In this document: one piece after another, positions 50,901 through 62,787 of the stretch | Layout of the letters: every line of letters begins with the position of its first letter | How positions within the stretch are numbered: the stretch's first letter is position 1 | Source of the DNA: Melastoma dodecandrum | Taxonomy: Eukaryota; Streptophyta; Magnoliopsida; Myrtales; Melastomataceae | Direction: 5' to 3' | Assembly: GCA_029817715.1 (NCBI GenBank) | Contig: JARUPY010000606.1 | Span: forward strand, 5,146,001-5,210,000 | Length of the DNA stretch: 64,000 nt | Notes under the pieces: model-generated | What the model was told of the DNA's origin: nothing | The model's database searches: none | Seen by the model: only the letters and a program-made list of their open reading frames with translations | Position numbers and translations under genes: made by a program

Positions 50901-51624
50901 TGCCCAGCCTGTGAAACAACAGTCTTACAAGCCACCACCGCTTCCAAAGACTGTTGCAGACAAGAAAAAGCCACCTCTAGGTCCTTCTGGAACAAGGATG
51001 CCTCTGCGTAGAATTACCAACTTTCTTCCTCCGCCATCCGTGTCGCAGAAACCAGCCATGCCTACTTACTTCAAAGTCGTGGACCCGCCATCCAGCAAAG
51101 AAAATGTTTCCGGGACTGTTGCTCCTCCATCCAAATCGAGGATGTCAATGCAGCCAAGACGGATCTCCATCGCCATAGGACACAATGCAACTCCATCGAC
51201 AGGGCGACTAGTCCAGCCCAGGCGAAGGGTTTCAATTGCCACCTTCCGTCCTGAGGCTACTAGCTTACAGATGATGACACCCCTTGCTTCTTCGAGCGCT
51301 CACACAAGGATCGGCGGCGGCCACGGGGGACACCAGTCGTTCATGCAGCAGGATCCTAGGAAGGCACGCTACTCGAGATTGTTCTCGCCGGCTCAGAGAG
51401 CATCCTCAGACGTGATGAGCACTCCCGTCGCCATGAACAGCGGCAGCAAGTTTCGGGGGAGCCCGATGGCGGTCCAGGGGTCGTGGAAGCCCAAGCACCC
51501 TACGGTAGTGGCGCTGCAGAGGAGATCGTTGGTTTGGAGCCCGCTGAAGCTGAAAGCAATGAGGGTGTCGTCCAGGATCCCGACATCTACGGTGGCACCT
51601 TCCTTATCCTCCTCCTTCGAATGA
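47907..51624 (+). CDS. KIN14: Kinesin-14 (minus-end directed, motor near the middle)
   Basis: Twelve exons (47907-47913, 47993-48091, 48345-48556, 48721-48820, 48913-49176, 49265-49544, 49637-49798, 49900-50115, 50238-50275, 50387-50550, 50623-50736, 50815-51624) give 821 aa. After an acidic N-terminal region comes the kinesin-14 neck and motor start: [20 protein letters not shown] (~160-180). Motor motifs: P-loop GQTGTGKT (~252), switch I NELSSRSH (~365), switch II DLAGSE (~399) and [25 protein letters not shown] marks the kinesin-14 neck, so minus-end motion is expected. A coiled coil follows ([20 protein letters not shown]), then a basic Ser/Pro tail with short repeats ([21 protein letters not shown]). 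Exon 1 encodes only MEG and is the least certain. The neighbour pairing with a DUF1995 gene recalls Arabidopsis chromosome 5. Confidence 0.93.
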
Positions 51625-53860
51625 ATGAATCCCATTCCTTCTTCACCTGTCTGTTCTGTTCCTCTCTAACACATCCCCACTTCGTTTTTGTTCCATCTGA
51701 AAACTAACTGCAGCCTGTTGTCTCTCTTTCTTACAAGTTCAGTTTGGCGTGCCTTTAAATTGTCATTTTAATTTCAAATTTTCTCTAAAAAATTGAAAAA
51801 CATCGATGTAAAGTCATGTTGTTCTTTAACATTCTTAAGGCAAAATCACGTTTGAAACATAACGGAACAAAATCAATGTTTCAAATATTGATTTATGGAC
51901 ATTATTCCTCTCTTTCCTACTCTTGTCGAATTCTTCTTGCTATTACCATGGCTTTGTACCATTTTAACGTAATACGAGTAGAAAAAGTACAAAATAGAAT
52001 AGATAGTTTTGAAATTTCGAAAATAATATGCTGATTACTTTATAAATAAATCCGACTTTACTCGTAAAGAAAACTCCCAAAAAAACTCCTAAGAAAGTCA
52101 ACTTTTTATTTTTCTTTTAATTTTTAGAAATCCGACTTTCTTAAGAGATTTTTTCGAAGTCAAACTTTATAAATCTGACTTTTTTTCACGAGTGAAGTCG
52201 TACTAGTTCGACTTCGAGCCATTATTTCCGAAATTTTCAAAATTATCTATCATATTTCACGAACCTTTTACCCGCCTAACACTATTTCGGTTCTTTGTTA
52301 CCACCAAATTAGAGGTGCATCCTCCAATCGGCCTTTGTATATAAACTTGAAGGGCCTCGTTTTCTTCTTCACCCCTGTCATGTTTCAGGCCAATTAATTG
52401 GGTCGGCCCAACAAAGTAGATATGGGCCCATAATTAATTACTAATTATCATATCAGAGGAGATTGATTGGCTTTTCATTGTTTATCCAACAGGCAAAACA
52501 TTTCAATGCCGTAATTTCTTTTTTTTTTTTAATTCATGCATAGGCCGGTGGCCCCATTACAATTGCCTTTGATAAAAAAAAAATGGTTTAATAATTTTGA
52601 CATATTTAAGGACCGAACCAGAAGAAGATGATGATAAAAAAATAGCCTTGACTTTTTTGACTTCCCGACCACCTCACTCTACTCAATCCCCTTTGCTCGT
52701 ATACTTTTTCTGTAGTCAAGTTGTAATGAATTTAAAAGGAGGATGGGGAAAATTAATGGGTTGGTCCAAATTAAGACGTTCTCTCTTGGGATGGAATTGG
52801 ACAAAAGTTGGAGACAAAAGTTTGAGATTGATTAATGGGTTGGTGGTGGTGGGATATCAAGATCTAATCAATCCCTAATGGCATCATCACTTATTTGACT
52901 GATTATGACTAATGATTGCATTATGTTTGTTGGTTTTTTAAAAAGATTTACTAAATATTTACGCGTAAAATTTTCTTAATATGTAAACCACCACATTTAA
53001 TTTATATAAAAAAAAGGCGCCATTTTTAACAACGACACTGTCTCGAAGGATGCATGTCGCAAGTTCATTGATACCAAAAAAAAGTGTCATAGTGGATACT
53101 CCAACACTTAAACCCCCCCTCCCCCAATCAACATCGTTGTTTTGTTATGCAAGAAAGATCCAAAATTTGCAATCCCCCCCATCTTTATCTCCACCCAATT
53201 CTCCGACTCTTATTGTCTCCAGAGTACAAAAAGAAAATGAATAAAACTGGAGGAATATATTCAGATCAATCCAAAACCCAAGCCAAAGAGCCGTGTCGCG
53301 TAGAAATCCATACAAAAAAAAAAGAACAACCTTGTGATCCAAACCACATAAACAAAAAAGAATATCAGCATCCTCCCCCCAATGAAATATTTAGCGTGTT
53401 TTCTTTCCCTGGTTCATTTCTCGTGGTACGATTGACTTCTGAAGCAGAAGACAACAACAGACCTGAACGAAAACTCCCCAGAAAACAAAAAGGAAAGAAA
53501 GCAGCAGTCGCTCTCCTCTCTCTTATGTCCATTTCACTGGAGCTTCTTTGTCATCCAAGAAACTAAATTCCCATTGAGCAGCTCCTCCTCGACTCCACTC
53601 CAATCGTGTCGTGCCAGTCTTAAGGTTTTTCTGGGTTTCTCTCCATTTGATCTTACCCCTTTCCCTTTGTCTGCTTGCTTACGGCTTCATGATTTTGGTT
53701 ATCTTGTTGTTCCCTGCTGCTGTGACTTTAAGCTGAAGAAGGGAACCTTTTTGACAGAATCTTCCCCCCACCCCCTGAATCAGTCGATATACATGGCTTG
53801 GAAGATATTAATGATTTTTGTTTACTTTTCGATTTTGGGTTCGGATCAGTGGAGGAGGAG
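51625..53860. other. Long AT-rich spacer and cyclin upstream region
   Basis: About 2.2 kb with no supported gene. It is AT-rich with homopolymer runs (T-run 52518-52530, A-run 52574-52583). 52053-52200 can fold back on itself and is listed separately. The last ~350 bp (CT-rich, 53500-53860) is likely cyclin leader and promoter. Confidence 0.5.
52053..52200. repeat. Imperfect inverted repeat (foldback), ~150 bp
   Basis: CGACTTTACTCGT at 52053-52065 pairs with ACGAGTGAAGTCG at 52188-52200 (12 of 13). Further GACTTTCTT/AAGTC-type pairing occurs inside. It could be a small foldback element; no target duplication was found. Confidence 0.5.
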
Positions 53861-54619
53861 ATGGAGATGTCTGCACACGAATGCACCAGCCTAGACTTGG
53901 AGCACCTGGGGCTGATACCTAAACCCGGCTGCCGCGGCCAGGAATCACCCGTTGCCTCAGAGACTCCCCGGATCCTGGTCTACCTCTCGTCGTCCCTCGA
54001 GAAAACTGCCCGCAAGAACGAGAAGTCGTTCCGCATTTCAAAGGCCAAGGACGCCATCACCATCTTCCACAGCACGAGGGCGCCCTCCGTGAGCATTAGG
54101 CAGTACCTGGAACGTGTGTATAAGTACTCGGGTTGCAGTGCCTCCTGCTTCGTGTTGGTGTACTTGTACATCAACAGGTTCCTGCATCGGACCCGGGGTT
54201 CTCTCACCTATCTGAACGTTCACCGGCTCCTGATAACGAGTACTCTTGTTGCCTCGAAGTTCCTCGACGACGTGTGAGTGCAGATTTACATTGGGCAATG
54301 CGTTTATGAAACCGAGTAGAAAAACCGATTGTCTCGCTTTTACAGGGGTTACAACAATGCGTACTTCGCTAAAGTGGGAGGGATAAGTACGGAGGAGATC
54401 AATAGATTGGAGAAGAACTTTCTGTTCAACATCGATTTCAGACTACATGTGACCGTGGAGGTTTTTGAAGAGTGTTGTCTGCAACTAGAGATGGAAGCCG
54501 ATGAGGAACGCCACCAGGTCGAACACTCCAAGATTTGCGGTATCAGGGAGTGCTGGCCTAGAAGAGAAGACCCGAAGCATTCTACCGCCATGACGGGTTT
54601 CAGCTGCAAAGCCATGTGA
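53861..54619 (+). CDS. U-type (P-type) cyclin
   Basis: Exons 53861-54273 and 54346-54619 give 228 aa, the usual size of CYCU/CYCP proteins, which resemble yeast PHO80 and partner with A-type CDKs. The cyclin box shows TIFHSTRAPSVSIRQYLERV, YKYSGCSASCFVLVYLYINR, LNVHRLLITSTLVASKFLDD and YNNAYFAKVGGISTEEINRL, then EKNFLFNIDFRLHVTVEVFE. The single intron lies after LDDV, the conserved intron position of this family. ATG 53861 is used because the open frame upstream has no ATG. The last ~45 residues (HSKICGIRECWPRR...) vary in the family. Nutrient or cell-cycle roles are known for relatives, not for this gene. Confidence 0.93.
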
Positions 54620-56161
54620 TGCAAAGACCAGATCACCTTTGGAAAGCTGCCAACCATTTTGGGCACTCATCGGAGATTCCCAAGTATAGAAATAGGTATG
54701 GTCATATTCAGAAATACGATAAAGGCGTATCAAGATAGATAAATTGTCCTCAAGGGCACTGAGGATTCATTTCACAAGTTCGAATCTCAGCAGCTGCTTT
54801 AATTACTTATAAAAAAGAATAGATAAATTAAGTACATGCTGGCACACCCTGTTTATCATATAATATAATTGATCTGTTGGGTCTTGTTGACTTACTATAG
54901 AAGTAGTCAAGTTTGATGTTGCTTTCAATTCAGACAGACAACCAAACCCAAGTTTTGTCTGAGAAAACTTCTATTACACAGATCCGCCGAGCAGCTCTTT
55001 GTGTCATACAGAAATCCAAAGACAACTAGATCAGCAGTCGATGACTTCATTTACCGAACTAACACAATCCAAGCTGCTTGAAGGACATGGGTATTGGCAA
55101 TCAACCAGAGGAGTTCTTCCTGGAAGTGTAAACTCGATAGACACCGATTAAACCAGCGGTATCCCCAAACTGACAACATAGCGGAAAGCAAAACAAGCCA
55201 ACAGACAACAGTTAGCTTGACCTTCGTGGCCCTATATTCAGTAATCACTATAATTCTTCATGTCTACCAAAGAAGAGACCAAATAGACAGGAAGAGCCGA
55301 AATGTTTCTGTTGATAGATTCTTTTGAGTTGATTTCAAATCTCATAATGATTATTCGGGCTGGTCAGCAAAGCCGAAAAGCTCACTCTAAGATATCATCA
55401 ATGTCCAAGACACCCTTCTCTTAAAAGTGAATTTACCCATTGCACAAAGCTTAAACATAATTGTACTAACTACTACTATAGCCTTTATTCCTCTATAAAG
55501 CAAATCGGAGCTGTCACTGTAAGCAACTAATGATGTAGGGTTTGGTTTATGATCGAGTTTGCCTTCTGCAGGGGTCTACCTTGTTTTCCTGCTTGTTGAC
55601 GGTAAACATCTGCTGGTTGTCCCAGCTCTTTTCGCATGAAGCTGGCAGGACACCTACAGGTTGCGTCCTCACTAGGTCTTCCTAACCTGCAACTTTTTCT
55701 TGCACTACACCACATGTCAGGTAATCCACTCCACTGGTGAGCATATTGATGGTTTTGTCGCGGAGAAAGTTTCTATCGAAGTCATTTAATCACATGAGGA
55801 AACGATAAAAATACTTCCCTGGATTCACAGGCGGTGCTTACACGTTTTTGGCTTTACTACATACGCGGGTCTGTGTGTAACTAAACAGCTCAAGAACAAT
55901 ACAAGGCCCGGGCGAAAGTTTACACAACAGCAAATTGATTCTTAGAATCTTATTGCTTAATGCAGAGTTATTAACATTCAAAAGATATGCTCTAGCCATT
56001 TCCAATTAGAACACGAGGAGCACCAGCCAAATAATAGCCACAGGCTAATGTGGAATTTGGTAGGATACTAATGTACAACAGAAGAAGGGCATATCCACTA
56101 AGTAAAACCCACCAAATGCAGAAGTCACATCACAAATTTCTGGAGAGTTACCCTACAAAGA
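54620..56161. other. Spacer between cyclin and mevalonate kinase genes
   Basis: No coding region, RNA gene or mobile element recognised in 1.5 kb. CACAAGTTCGAATCTCAGCAG at ~54775 resembles a tRNA T arm, but no complete cloverleaf can be drawn. Confidence 0.45.
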
Positions 56162-58061
56162 TCAGGACGTGCTGATGAAAGAAACTTGAGCTCCTTTCCC
56201 ACCAATTCCAGCAATCAGGCATTGGAACCCGCAAGATTCTAATTCTGCAATAACCTTGTCTACCAGCGTACCCAATAGCACTGATTTTGGAAGGGTCAAG
56301 GAAATGGATGACAGTTTCAAAAAACAATCACAAATCTCAGAATACAAACACGGTCCGAAACAGGATTAGACAAAATAGCAGGAACAGTACAAAAGGATAC
56401 GGCTTGGAAGCAATGTAAGGACGCATCCACCAGCACCAGCTCCAGTTAACTTAGAAGTTAGCTTGTACTTTAGTGTGGTCCTCAGGACGGTCTCTATCAC
56501 GGCATGGCTCACACCCAAGCACTGCAGTAAGCCTTGATTCATTTCCATCAACTCCGCTATCTTTTCTTCATTCTCTGTGATGGCGAGCTCATCCGTTGCT
56601 GGGGATTGAATGAGCATAGAGAATTCTGTGCTTATAGAATCCATGGCGCGGAACACAGAAGCCATGGCCTCAGGGTGCCTTAAGGTCCTTTCGGAAACAC
56701 CTGCAACTAACGCCTTTGTGTTCCGTTCCACTTTTGTGTTGGTGATCAGCATCTTCAGTGGCAAGTTGGACTTAATCATGGTCAGATTACCAGATTTAAA
56801 TTCGATAACGCTACCTGCAATCAAGTCATTCTTTTGTAAGAGTCAAGCACCCAAAGGAAAAAAACTAAACATTATCAAGGACACTTATTGAAGCACACTC
56901 CACAATGCTCATTACAATGGGGTTGGCTTGTAAGCTGTACGATCGACGGCACGTCCTCAGAGTTTGTTTGAATAATTCACTAATATTCAGCTAAAAACCA
57001 TGACAATCCATAGGTAAACATAATGATTCCAACATCAGTAAAAACACGTACCATAGGTGCTTACTGTATTGTCGATTCCGGATGGCTTTCCATGGAGTAT
57101 CTTTTCGCCTTCAAATGCCCATCTGTTTAACAAATCCAGTTTGTCATCCTCAAAATCAAGCCATCCCTGTTTACTACTGTCCAAGCTTCCAGGACTCAAG
57201 GAAGCAAGCAGAGCAGCGGCGAGAGCTACAGACAACGCAGCAGATGAACCCAAGCCAGAACCTAGGGGAAGTTCGGACTTTACAACAACAGTAGCAGGCT
57301 CGAATCTGACGGAGTACCCAGAGGTAAAAGTAAAAGGATGAGGCCAAGAAATGTCGTTAGAATGAAAATCAGGTAAAATTCATGCACATTACCCTCGTAT
57401 GGAGGTGTAAAGCCAAAGGAAAGCCGAAATTCCTGCCGGTCCAATCTTGGCCTCGGGGATATTCTGCTCAGCGACAAGAGCAGAGATCGCTTCAGAAAAC
57501 TCTCGTGTGCACGTAGTCGGTGTAGAGCTGTCAAAACCGTCGGACTCCGGCAGAGCCGCTTTGATTTTACCGACATCCCATGACAACTCTAGCCCGACGT
57601 CCTTGAGCAGTAGTCTGAGCGTACAGTCATTCTCTATACACAATGAGAGACAACACATCACTTCTCATGGTCAAAGCGCGAACACAGACAAGAGTCATAT
57701 GCAGCAATATTATTCACAAAGCCATTCATGGATGCCTGCCCGAGAGGGATTCACCCGAAATGATCCATCCCTCTCACTGAATCAGCAAATTTACCAACAA
57801 CGGCCATCCTGGCGCAGAAACCGATCACGCAGCCAAGATCGTTGAACGGAAAGCAACGGAGAAAAAGAAACAGCTGAAATCGTCGAACAACAGAAACAAG
57901 AGAGAAATGGCCGGGGGCGCAAGGCAGTCACCGGAAGTGGAGAGACGGAGGGAAACAAAGGTGTAAAGGTCGATGGAGGCGACGACGGCGGTGGATCCGT
58001 GGACGACGGCGTGCTCGCCGGACAGGATGATCTTACCGGGAGCCCTTGCGGTCACCTCCAT
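56162..58061 (-). CDS. MVK: Mevalonate kinase
   Basis: Five exons (minus: 58061-57932, 57633-57393, 57305-57052, 56814-56401, 56280-56162) give 385 aa. It phosphorylates mevalonate in the cytosolic isoprenoid pathway. GHMP-kinase motifs are all present: motif 1 APGKIILSGEHAVVHGS (residues 7-23), the ATP loop PLGSGLGSSAALSVALAAAL (~137-156), EKILHGKPSGIDNTVSTYG with the catalytic Asp, and motif 3 KLTGAGAGGCVLTLLPS near the C-terminus. The exon 4/5 join uses donor C/GTATCC and gives LLPSLLLGTLVDKV, where the family has a slightly shorter link (LLPTGTVVDKV). This could be a few added residues or a neighbouring acceptor. Length and ends agree with plant MVKs. Confidence 0.95.
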
Positions 58062-58205
58062 TCCTCAGTCCGGTCAACAACCGATTCTCCGATTCGAGAA
58101 TGGAGAGTAGACTTTTAACGTTAATTATGTTGAGTGCGTAAATAGCAGCAAATTCTGGTTACTACCAACTCCCTTACAAAGTCAAACTCCTGCTTTCTCT
58201 GGTTG

Positions 58206-60270
58206 GACTATGAAATTTGACGATTTTGTGCTTCACGAAGCATACACGAGGGAGTTAACTTAGGCAGAGGCTCGGCTGGTGCCGTCCATGATCCTACGAA
58301 GCTCGACTCCGCGTAATGCCGTATAGGATCTCGACCATGTCCAACAGGAGGGAAGGCCCTCGTGGAGCCCCAGAGGCATGCTCGCTTGCCGTGAGTGTCG
58401 TGGCACACTTGTACCGTGGTTCCGTTAATTAAGGAAGCTTGACTGGTGAGAAAGAGGCAAGAATTTCCCGGGCAGAATCCAGAAACTCCGGCTATCGATA
58501 GCAAGCTGAAGGCCCACACTTGGAAGATCTCCAGGCTTGACGGATCGGTTTGCAGTTTCGGGGGAGGCCCTGGGACCATATGGGATTTGCAAGAATGCCA
58601 TTTTCCTGCCCAAGGTCGTTTAGGAAGATGAATCCATGCCGAGGAGACAAAGCAGGTAATGTCAACGGCGAGAGGCTTAGATGAATTGTACCCCGAGAAG
58701 GGCAGTGAGTGCGGCACTAAATTCTTTTTTCGCCGAGAGGCATATGCTAATCGTTTCGCCGGTTGTTCGTAAAGCGGCATGAACTCATTCTGCTATTCCA
58801 GGACCCAGTTCTGGCTTCAATGCAGATATCCATTCTCCATGGTTTTTCTTGAATTCGTAATTAGGAGAGAACGATGCAAATGATGATCGACATTGGTGGT
58901 AAGTTCAAAACAACATAAAGTGGGATAAGCCGGAGAAAAACATTCACACCTCTGGAGCAAACGCATCGTACTCGAAAGGGCACGAGGGTATGCTGAAAGT
59001 ATCGTTGCTGGTACTGTCGGAGAAGAATGGACTTAAAGCTTGAACATTGTCTTCCAAGTAATCACTGAGAACGATATACTTGACGAGTTCACCTGCATTG
59101 AATAACAGAGGTAATACCTTCCATGTTTGCGATAATCAATTGTTCGTTGGAGGCTTGGTGATTAATGCCAACCTCCAAATAGTCTTTCAGACACCCTAGC
59201 TAGTGCACTGATCATGAGTTCATAAGGAATGCTAGAAAGACGGAAGCAATCTTTCGGAAAAATGATCTGGGCAGGCGGGATCTGTTAAGATATAAAATAT
59301 AAACCAAGCCGCACCTAATAGCTTAAGTTTTTAGGTCAAACGGTAATGTTCTACGTGGATCTATGTCGGGCAGCTGCAGCAGGACGTGGCTGACCTTTTT
59401 TAAGACTAGCGGATCCCTAGCAAACCAGCCTAGATAAGATGTTCTTGTTAACCAGCAATCCAAAATTCATGTCATTCAATTGATATTCAATTATCCTGCG
59501 CAACATTCCTATGGCAAGAACTCAGGAACTTCGGAACCAACATTATCCGACTATGTATCAAAACTCCGTGCCATCGGGATGACTCCAGCAGCAGTTTCAA
59601 GATTATGCGAAGGTCTGAAACCCAAGATTACGCTCCCCCGGCGTCGTTCCCTACGAATATGCTCCAAACGTTTAACTTATGCTCGCAGGGAAAATTAAAG
59701 AGCACAGTCAAGCATCCGAGACTTGGGGAACAGAAGATTAAAATTAGCCCCAACAGCCACTGCAGAACCGCTTGAAGATCCTCCCAGTACACGATCTGCA
59801 GCACATGGGTTCATCGGAGTGCCACAGTGCTTATTCTCCCCATTTTTGCTATGACAGTGTGAAAAACAGTTTCGCGGTAATGGTTTGATGAAGGTTACGG
59901 GAGAATTTACTTCGATCATGGTCGCCAAACAATAAAAACGAAAGCTTCATGCACGGATAAATCCATGAAACTTAAGATTTCACAGTAACACAGTTCTTCA
60001 ATCTTAATGAACGAACCTGTAAGCCATTTCGCCCATGACGGTTTTTCTGGTGCAAGTATCCCCGCTCCGAGGATGGATAGAAAAGCTGGAGCTGTAGAAG
60101 AAGCGACAGCATGAATCCTTGTCCAGTCTGGATTCCCGAACCCGAAAACTAGTCCCTCCACATCGAAGCTGCATCCGCCAATCACCAGCCCTTTCATACC
60201 AGCTAACAAGTCCCAGGCCATAACACCCGAAATACAGAGCAACATTCCACAACCATTGTCGGGGCAAATA
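58206..60270 (-). pseudogene. AMI1: Amidase 1 (AMI1 / TOC64-I)-like pseudogene
   Basis: Minus-strand blocks follow AMI1 order: FDVEGLVFGFGNPDWTRIHA and STAPAFLSILGAGILAPEK (~60185-60030), NGENKHCGTPMNPCAADRV then LGGSSSGSAVAVGAN (~59850-59740), IIFPKDCFRLSSIPYEL and SERLFG (~59265-59165), LSDYLEDNVQ...FSIPS (~59095-58980), VPGPPPKLQTDPSSLEIFQV then AFSLLSIAGVSGF (~58580-58465). AMI1 hydrolyses indole-3-acetamide to auxin. The family catalytic Lys in 'FAIKDIFDVEG' is lost (VIGGCSFDVEG). The block with the nucleophile Ser ('GTDTGGSVRVPA') is missing between ~59740 and ~59270, the linking exon 'ALSSSMRLLQRHEFKINHG' is not found, and stops intervene. The SSSG triad part survives. The gene is dead but its exon order is intact. 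Confidence 0.75.
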
Positions 60271-60609
60271 AGTTGAAACAGAGGAAGAAGCAAACTTTCG
60301 AGCACTGAACTGGCAAAGAAGTCGTCTTTTTTTTTTCTTCCCAGAAATCAAAATCCGGCACACTTACCACTAGCATCACCCCAATGCCTCAATCAAATTA
60401 AAATCAGGGCAAACTGGGACTGTAATGGACGAGGATATTTTCATGGTACGAGGATTGGTCTCAACTTCAGACAGCATCCAAAACTGATGAAAGCAGGGTT
60501 TATTTGATTTGGATATAATTTACATAACTTTCACCATTCCCTTGCAACAAAATTTTAACACCCCCACCCACAGAACAAGAGAGGTGAGGCCACATTTTTC
60601 CCATCTTTC
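60271..60609. other. Short spacer, 3' flank of the HIPP gene
   Basis: No gene recognised. An AT-rich stretch with a T-run at 60329-60338 may belong to the amidase remnant's upstream side. Confidence 0.4.
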
Positions 60610-62191
60610 TTACATCACGCTGCAACTGTTGGCATTTTCGTCGCTGAACATGTGGACGAATGGATCCGACGACTGTGGTGGCGGCATCGGAGGAGGATGA
60701 GACCTTGGGTATGTCATCATTGCCGCGGGATGGAACGTCTCTCCATAGTTGCTGTGACCACCATAGAGCTGCTGCTGCTGCAGTTGCTGTTGCTGGTTCA
60801 TCAACTTCATAACATCCCCAACATGGTCCCTGCCGGGCAACCTTTGAGCTGGTGGGTAACTGACAATTGGGTAGCTCCCCACCTGGCTCATCTGAGGTCC
60901 CATGCCACCGCCACCATCATCAGCTCCTCTCCCTGACATCATCATCTGGTCAGGCTTCTCCATCTCCTTGTTGTTCTTCTTCTTACCATCCTGTCCTTCT
61001 TTATTATTCTTCCCATTTTCAGCCCCTCCTTTCTTTCCTCCACCTCCGTAAGCCTTGCCTCCGTTGTCACCATAGCTGCTGCTGCCGGTATCTTTCCTCG
61101 CCTTCCTCCTCTTCTTGCCATCTCTTCCTCCTCCCCCTCCTCCCTTTCCCAAAGCCTTCATCAGTCCTTGGATGTCGAACATGCTGTCTTTCTTGCTGCT
61201 TCGTTTCTTGTCCACCACCTCACCTTTCTCAGTCACATCATCATTGTGAGCACTGCCATGACTTTCGACAACTTCATCATCGAGCTCTTCCTTGTCAAGC
61301 TCGTCTGATCCCATGTCGGGTTTGTCTTCCAGCAACTCAAACTTGACATTCTTTTGATAACCAGGAGGCACCCCCGGATCCTTGCCGTTCTTACGCTTCA
61401 TGTTTATCATGTGCTGCTGTAACTGAGCCTGGAAGGCAGCCGCAACCGCCTGTTGCTGTGGATTTTGGCGAAATGCCCCCAATTTTGACGGGTCCTCCTT
61501 CCCGTTCCCGCCACTTCCACTGCCACCACCCTTCTGCGACTTCCCATCATCCTTTACGCCACTGCCTCCCTTCTGCTGCATCATGTTCTGGAACTGGTTG
61601 GCGAAGTTCTGGTTCTGACTGTTGCTGTCTTTGTTGTTGTTGCTTCCATCCTTGGGAGCACTCCAGAGCTCTGCATGTTTGCCAGACTTCTCGAGCCTCC
61701 AAATCAGCAAACCCGGATCTACGTTTCCGGTCACAGTGACCATCCCCTGCTCTGCATCTACCTTGGCCGCATAAACACCTAAAGAAATATCATCAACAAA
61801 CGACAAATTCACACACCAATTATTCTCACAACAAATGCTAAACAAGAACCAGACTTCACAAACAGGAATATTCATGATGAAAGCAGAATGAATAAACGAA
61901 GAAACAACAATATAAACCTTCAGTTCGCCTGAGGAGCTTCATCACCTTGCGCTCGCAGCCATGGCAGTGAATGTTCACCCTCAGCACACACGTCTGCAGC
62001 AGACAGACATAAGAACGACTTAAAACATGAAGAACAGCAAAGCCCAGAAGCCAAAAAGCAGCCAAAAAAAAAAGGATTTCTGGGGGGATTGTAGCACGAA
62101 GAAGAAAAGAAAGAGTCATCATGCACTAAACAGAATATCACTGAGCTGAGCTGAGACACACCTGCATCTTCATGACCTCCTGCTTGCTCAT
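60610..62191 (-). CDS. HIPP: Heavy metal-associated isoprenylated plant protein (HIPP)
   Basis: Three exons (minus: 62191-62162, 61993-61918, 61778-60610) give 424 aa. The HMA domain is [20 protein letters not shown] and [20 protein letters not shown], continuing [20 protein letters not shown]. Its metal-binding core is C-H-G-C in the M/N-x-C-x-x-C position. A long low-complexity tail follows, with Gly/Lys/Asp-rich and Gln-rich stretches ([45 protein letters not shown]), and the end is CSVM, a CaaX box for farnesylation. Both features together define HIPPs, which bind metals and act at membranes or the nucleus. Introns fall inside the HMA domain at the family positions. One HMA domain only. 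Confidence 0.95.
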
Positions 62192-62787
62192 CCTTTCCAG
62201 TTTAGAATCCCCAGAAGAAGACGGTGATGAAAAGTAGAGGAAGACCGAAGGCGGTGGGGGGGGGGAGGCGTGGAGGGATATGGAGAGGCAGGGGGTTTCT
62301 ATTTATTTTATGTCTTTATATTGCTTTCAAATGAAGGGTTCTTCATTTCCGAGGTAGATAAGATGAAGGCGGTTTATAGAATTCGCATTTACTGCGTTTC
62401 CTTTCTCTCTTTGGTATAGTAGGAAACAAAAAAGGAAAAGAACTTCAAAACGATACAATAACACGAAACAAAAACTGCTCCAGGTTGTTGCTGCAGTTTG
62501 CCTCCCAGTGCCCTCGCTGTTGGAGACTCCTGAGGAACTTTGACTCCTTGAATTCACGTAAGCATCGGACAACTTCGCACGGAGTTTTTGAGTGCAGATG
62601 GAGTCTGCAGGTGCTGCGTTTAATGTCTGAACTTGTGAATGTTTAGCGTGCATGCCATCAAAATCTTTGGATATGTGGAGGTTGCTTTATGCAACGGGCA
62701 ATCCCGGCTGAACATTATTTACAAGGACTAATCAATGGCTACGGCCAAAGCTTCCAACACCATGGACTGTACTGACCGAGTACTAAT
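62192..62787. promoter_or_regulatory. HIPP upstream region and 3' flank of the last gene
   Basis: No coding region supported. A G-run at 62257-62268 and CTTTATATTG near 62310 (TATA-like) lie upstream of the HIPP ATG on its strand. Confidence 0.4.

Noticed and set aside
54760..54805. GTTCGAATCTC resembling a tRNA T arm
   Set aside because: No A box or cloverleaf can be drawn upstream; treated as chance.
60867..61739. Cys/Ser/His-rich open frames on the + strand opposite HIPP
   Set aside because: Antisense shadows of the low-complexity HIPP tail.
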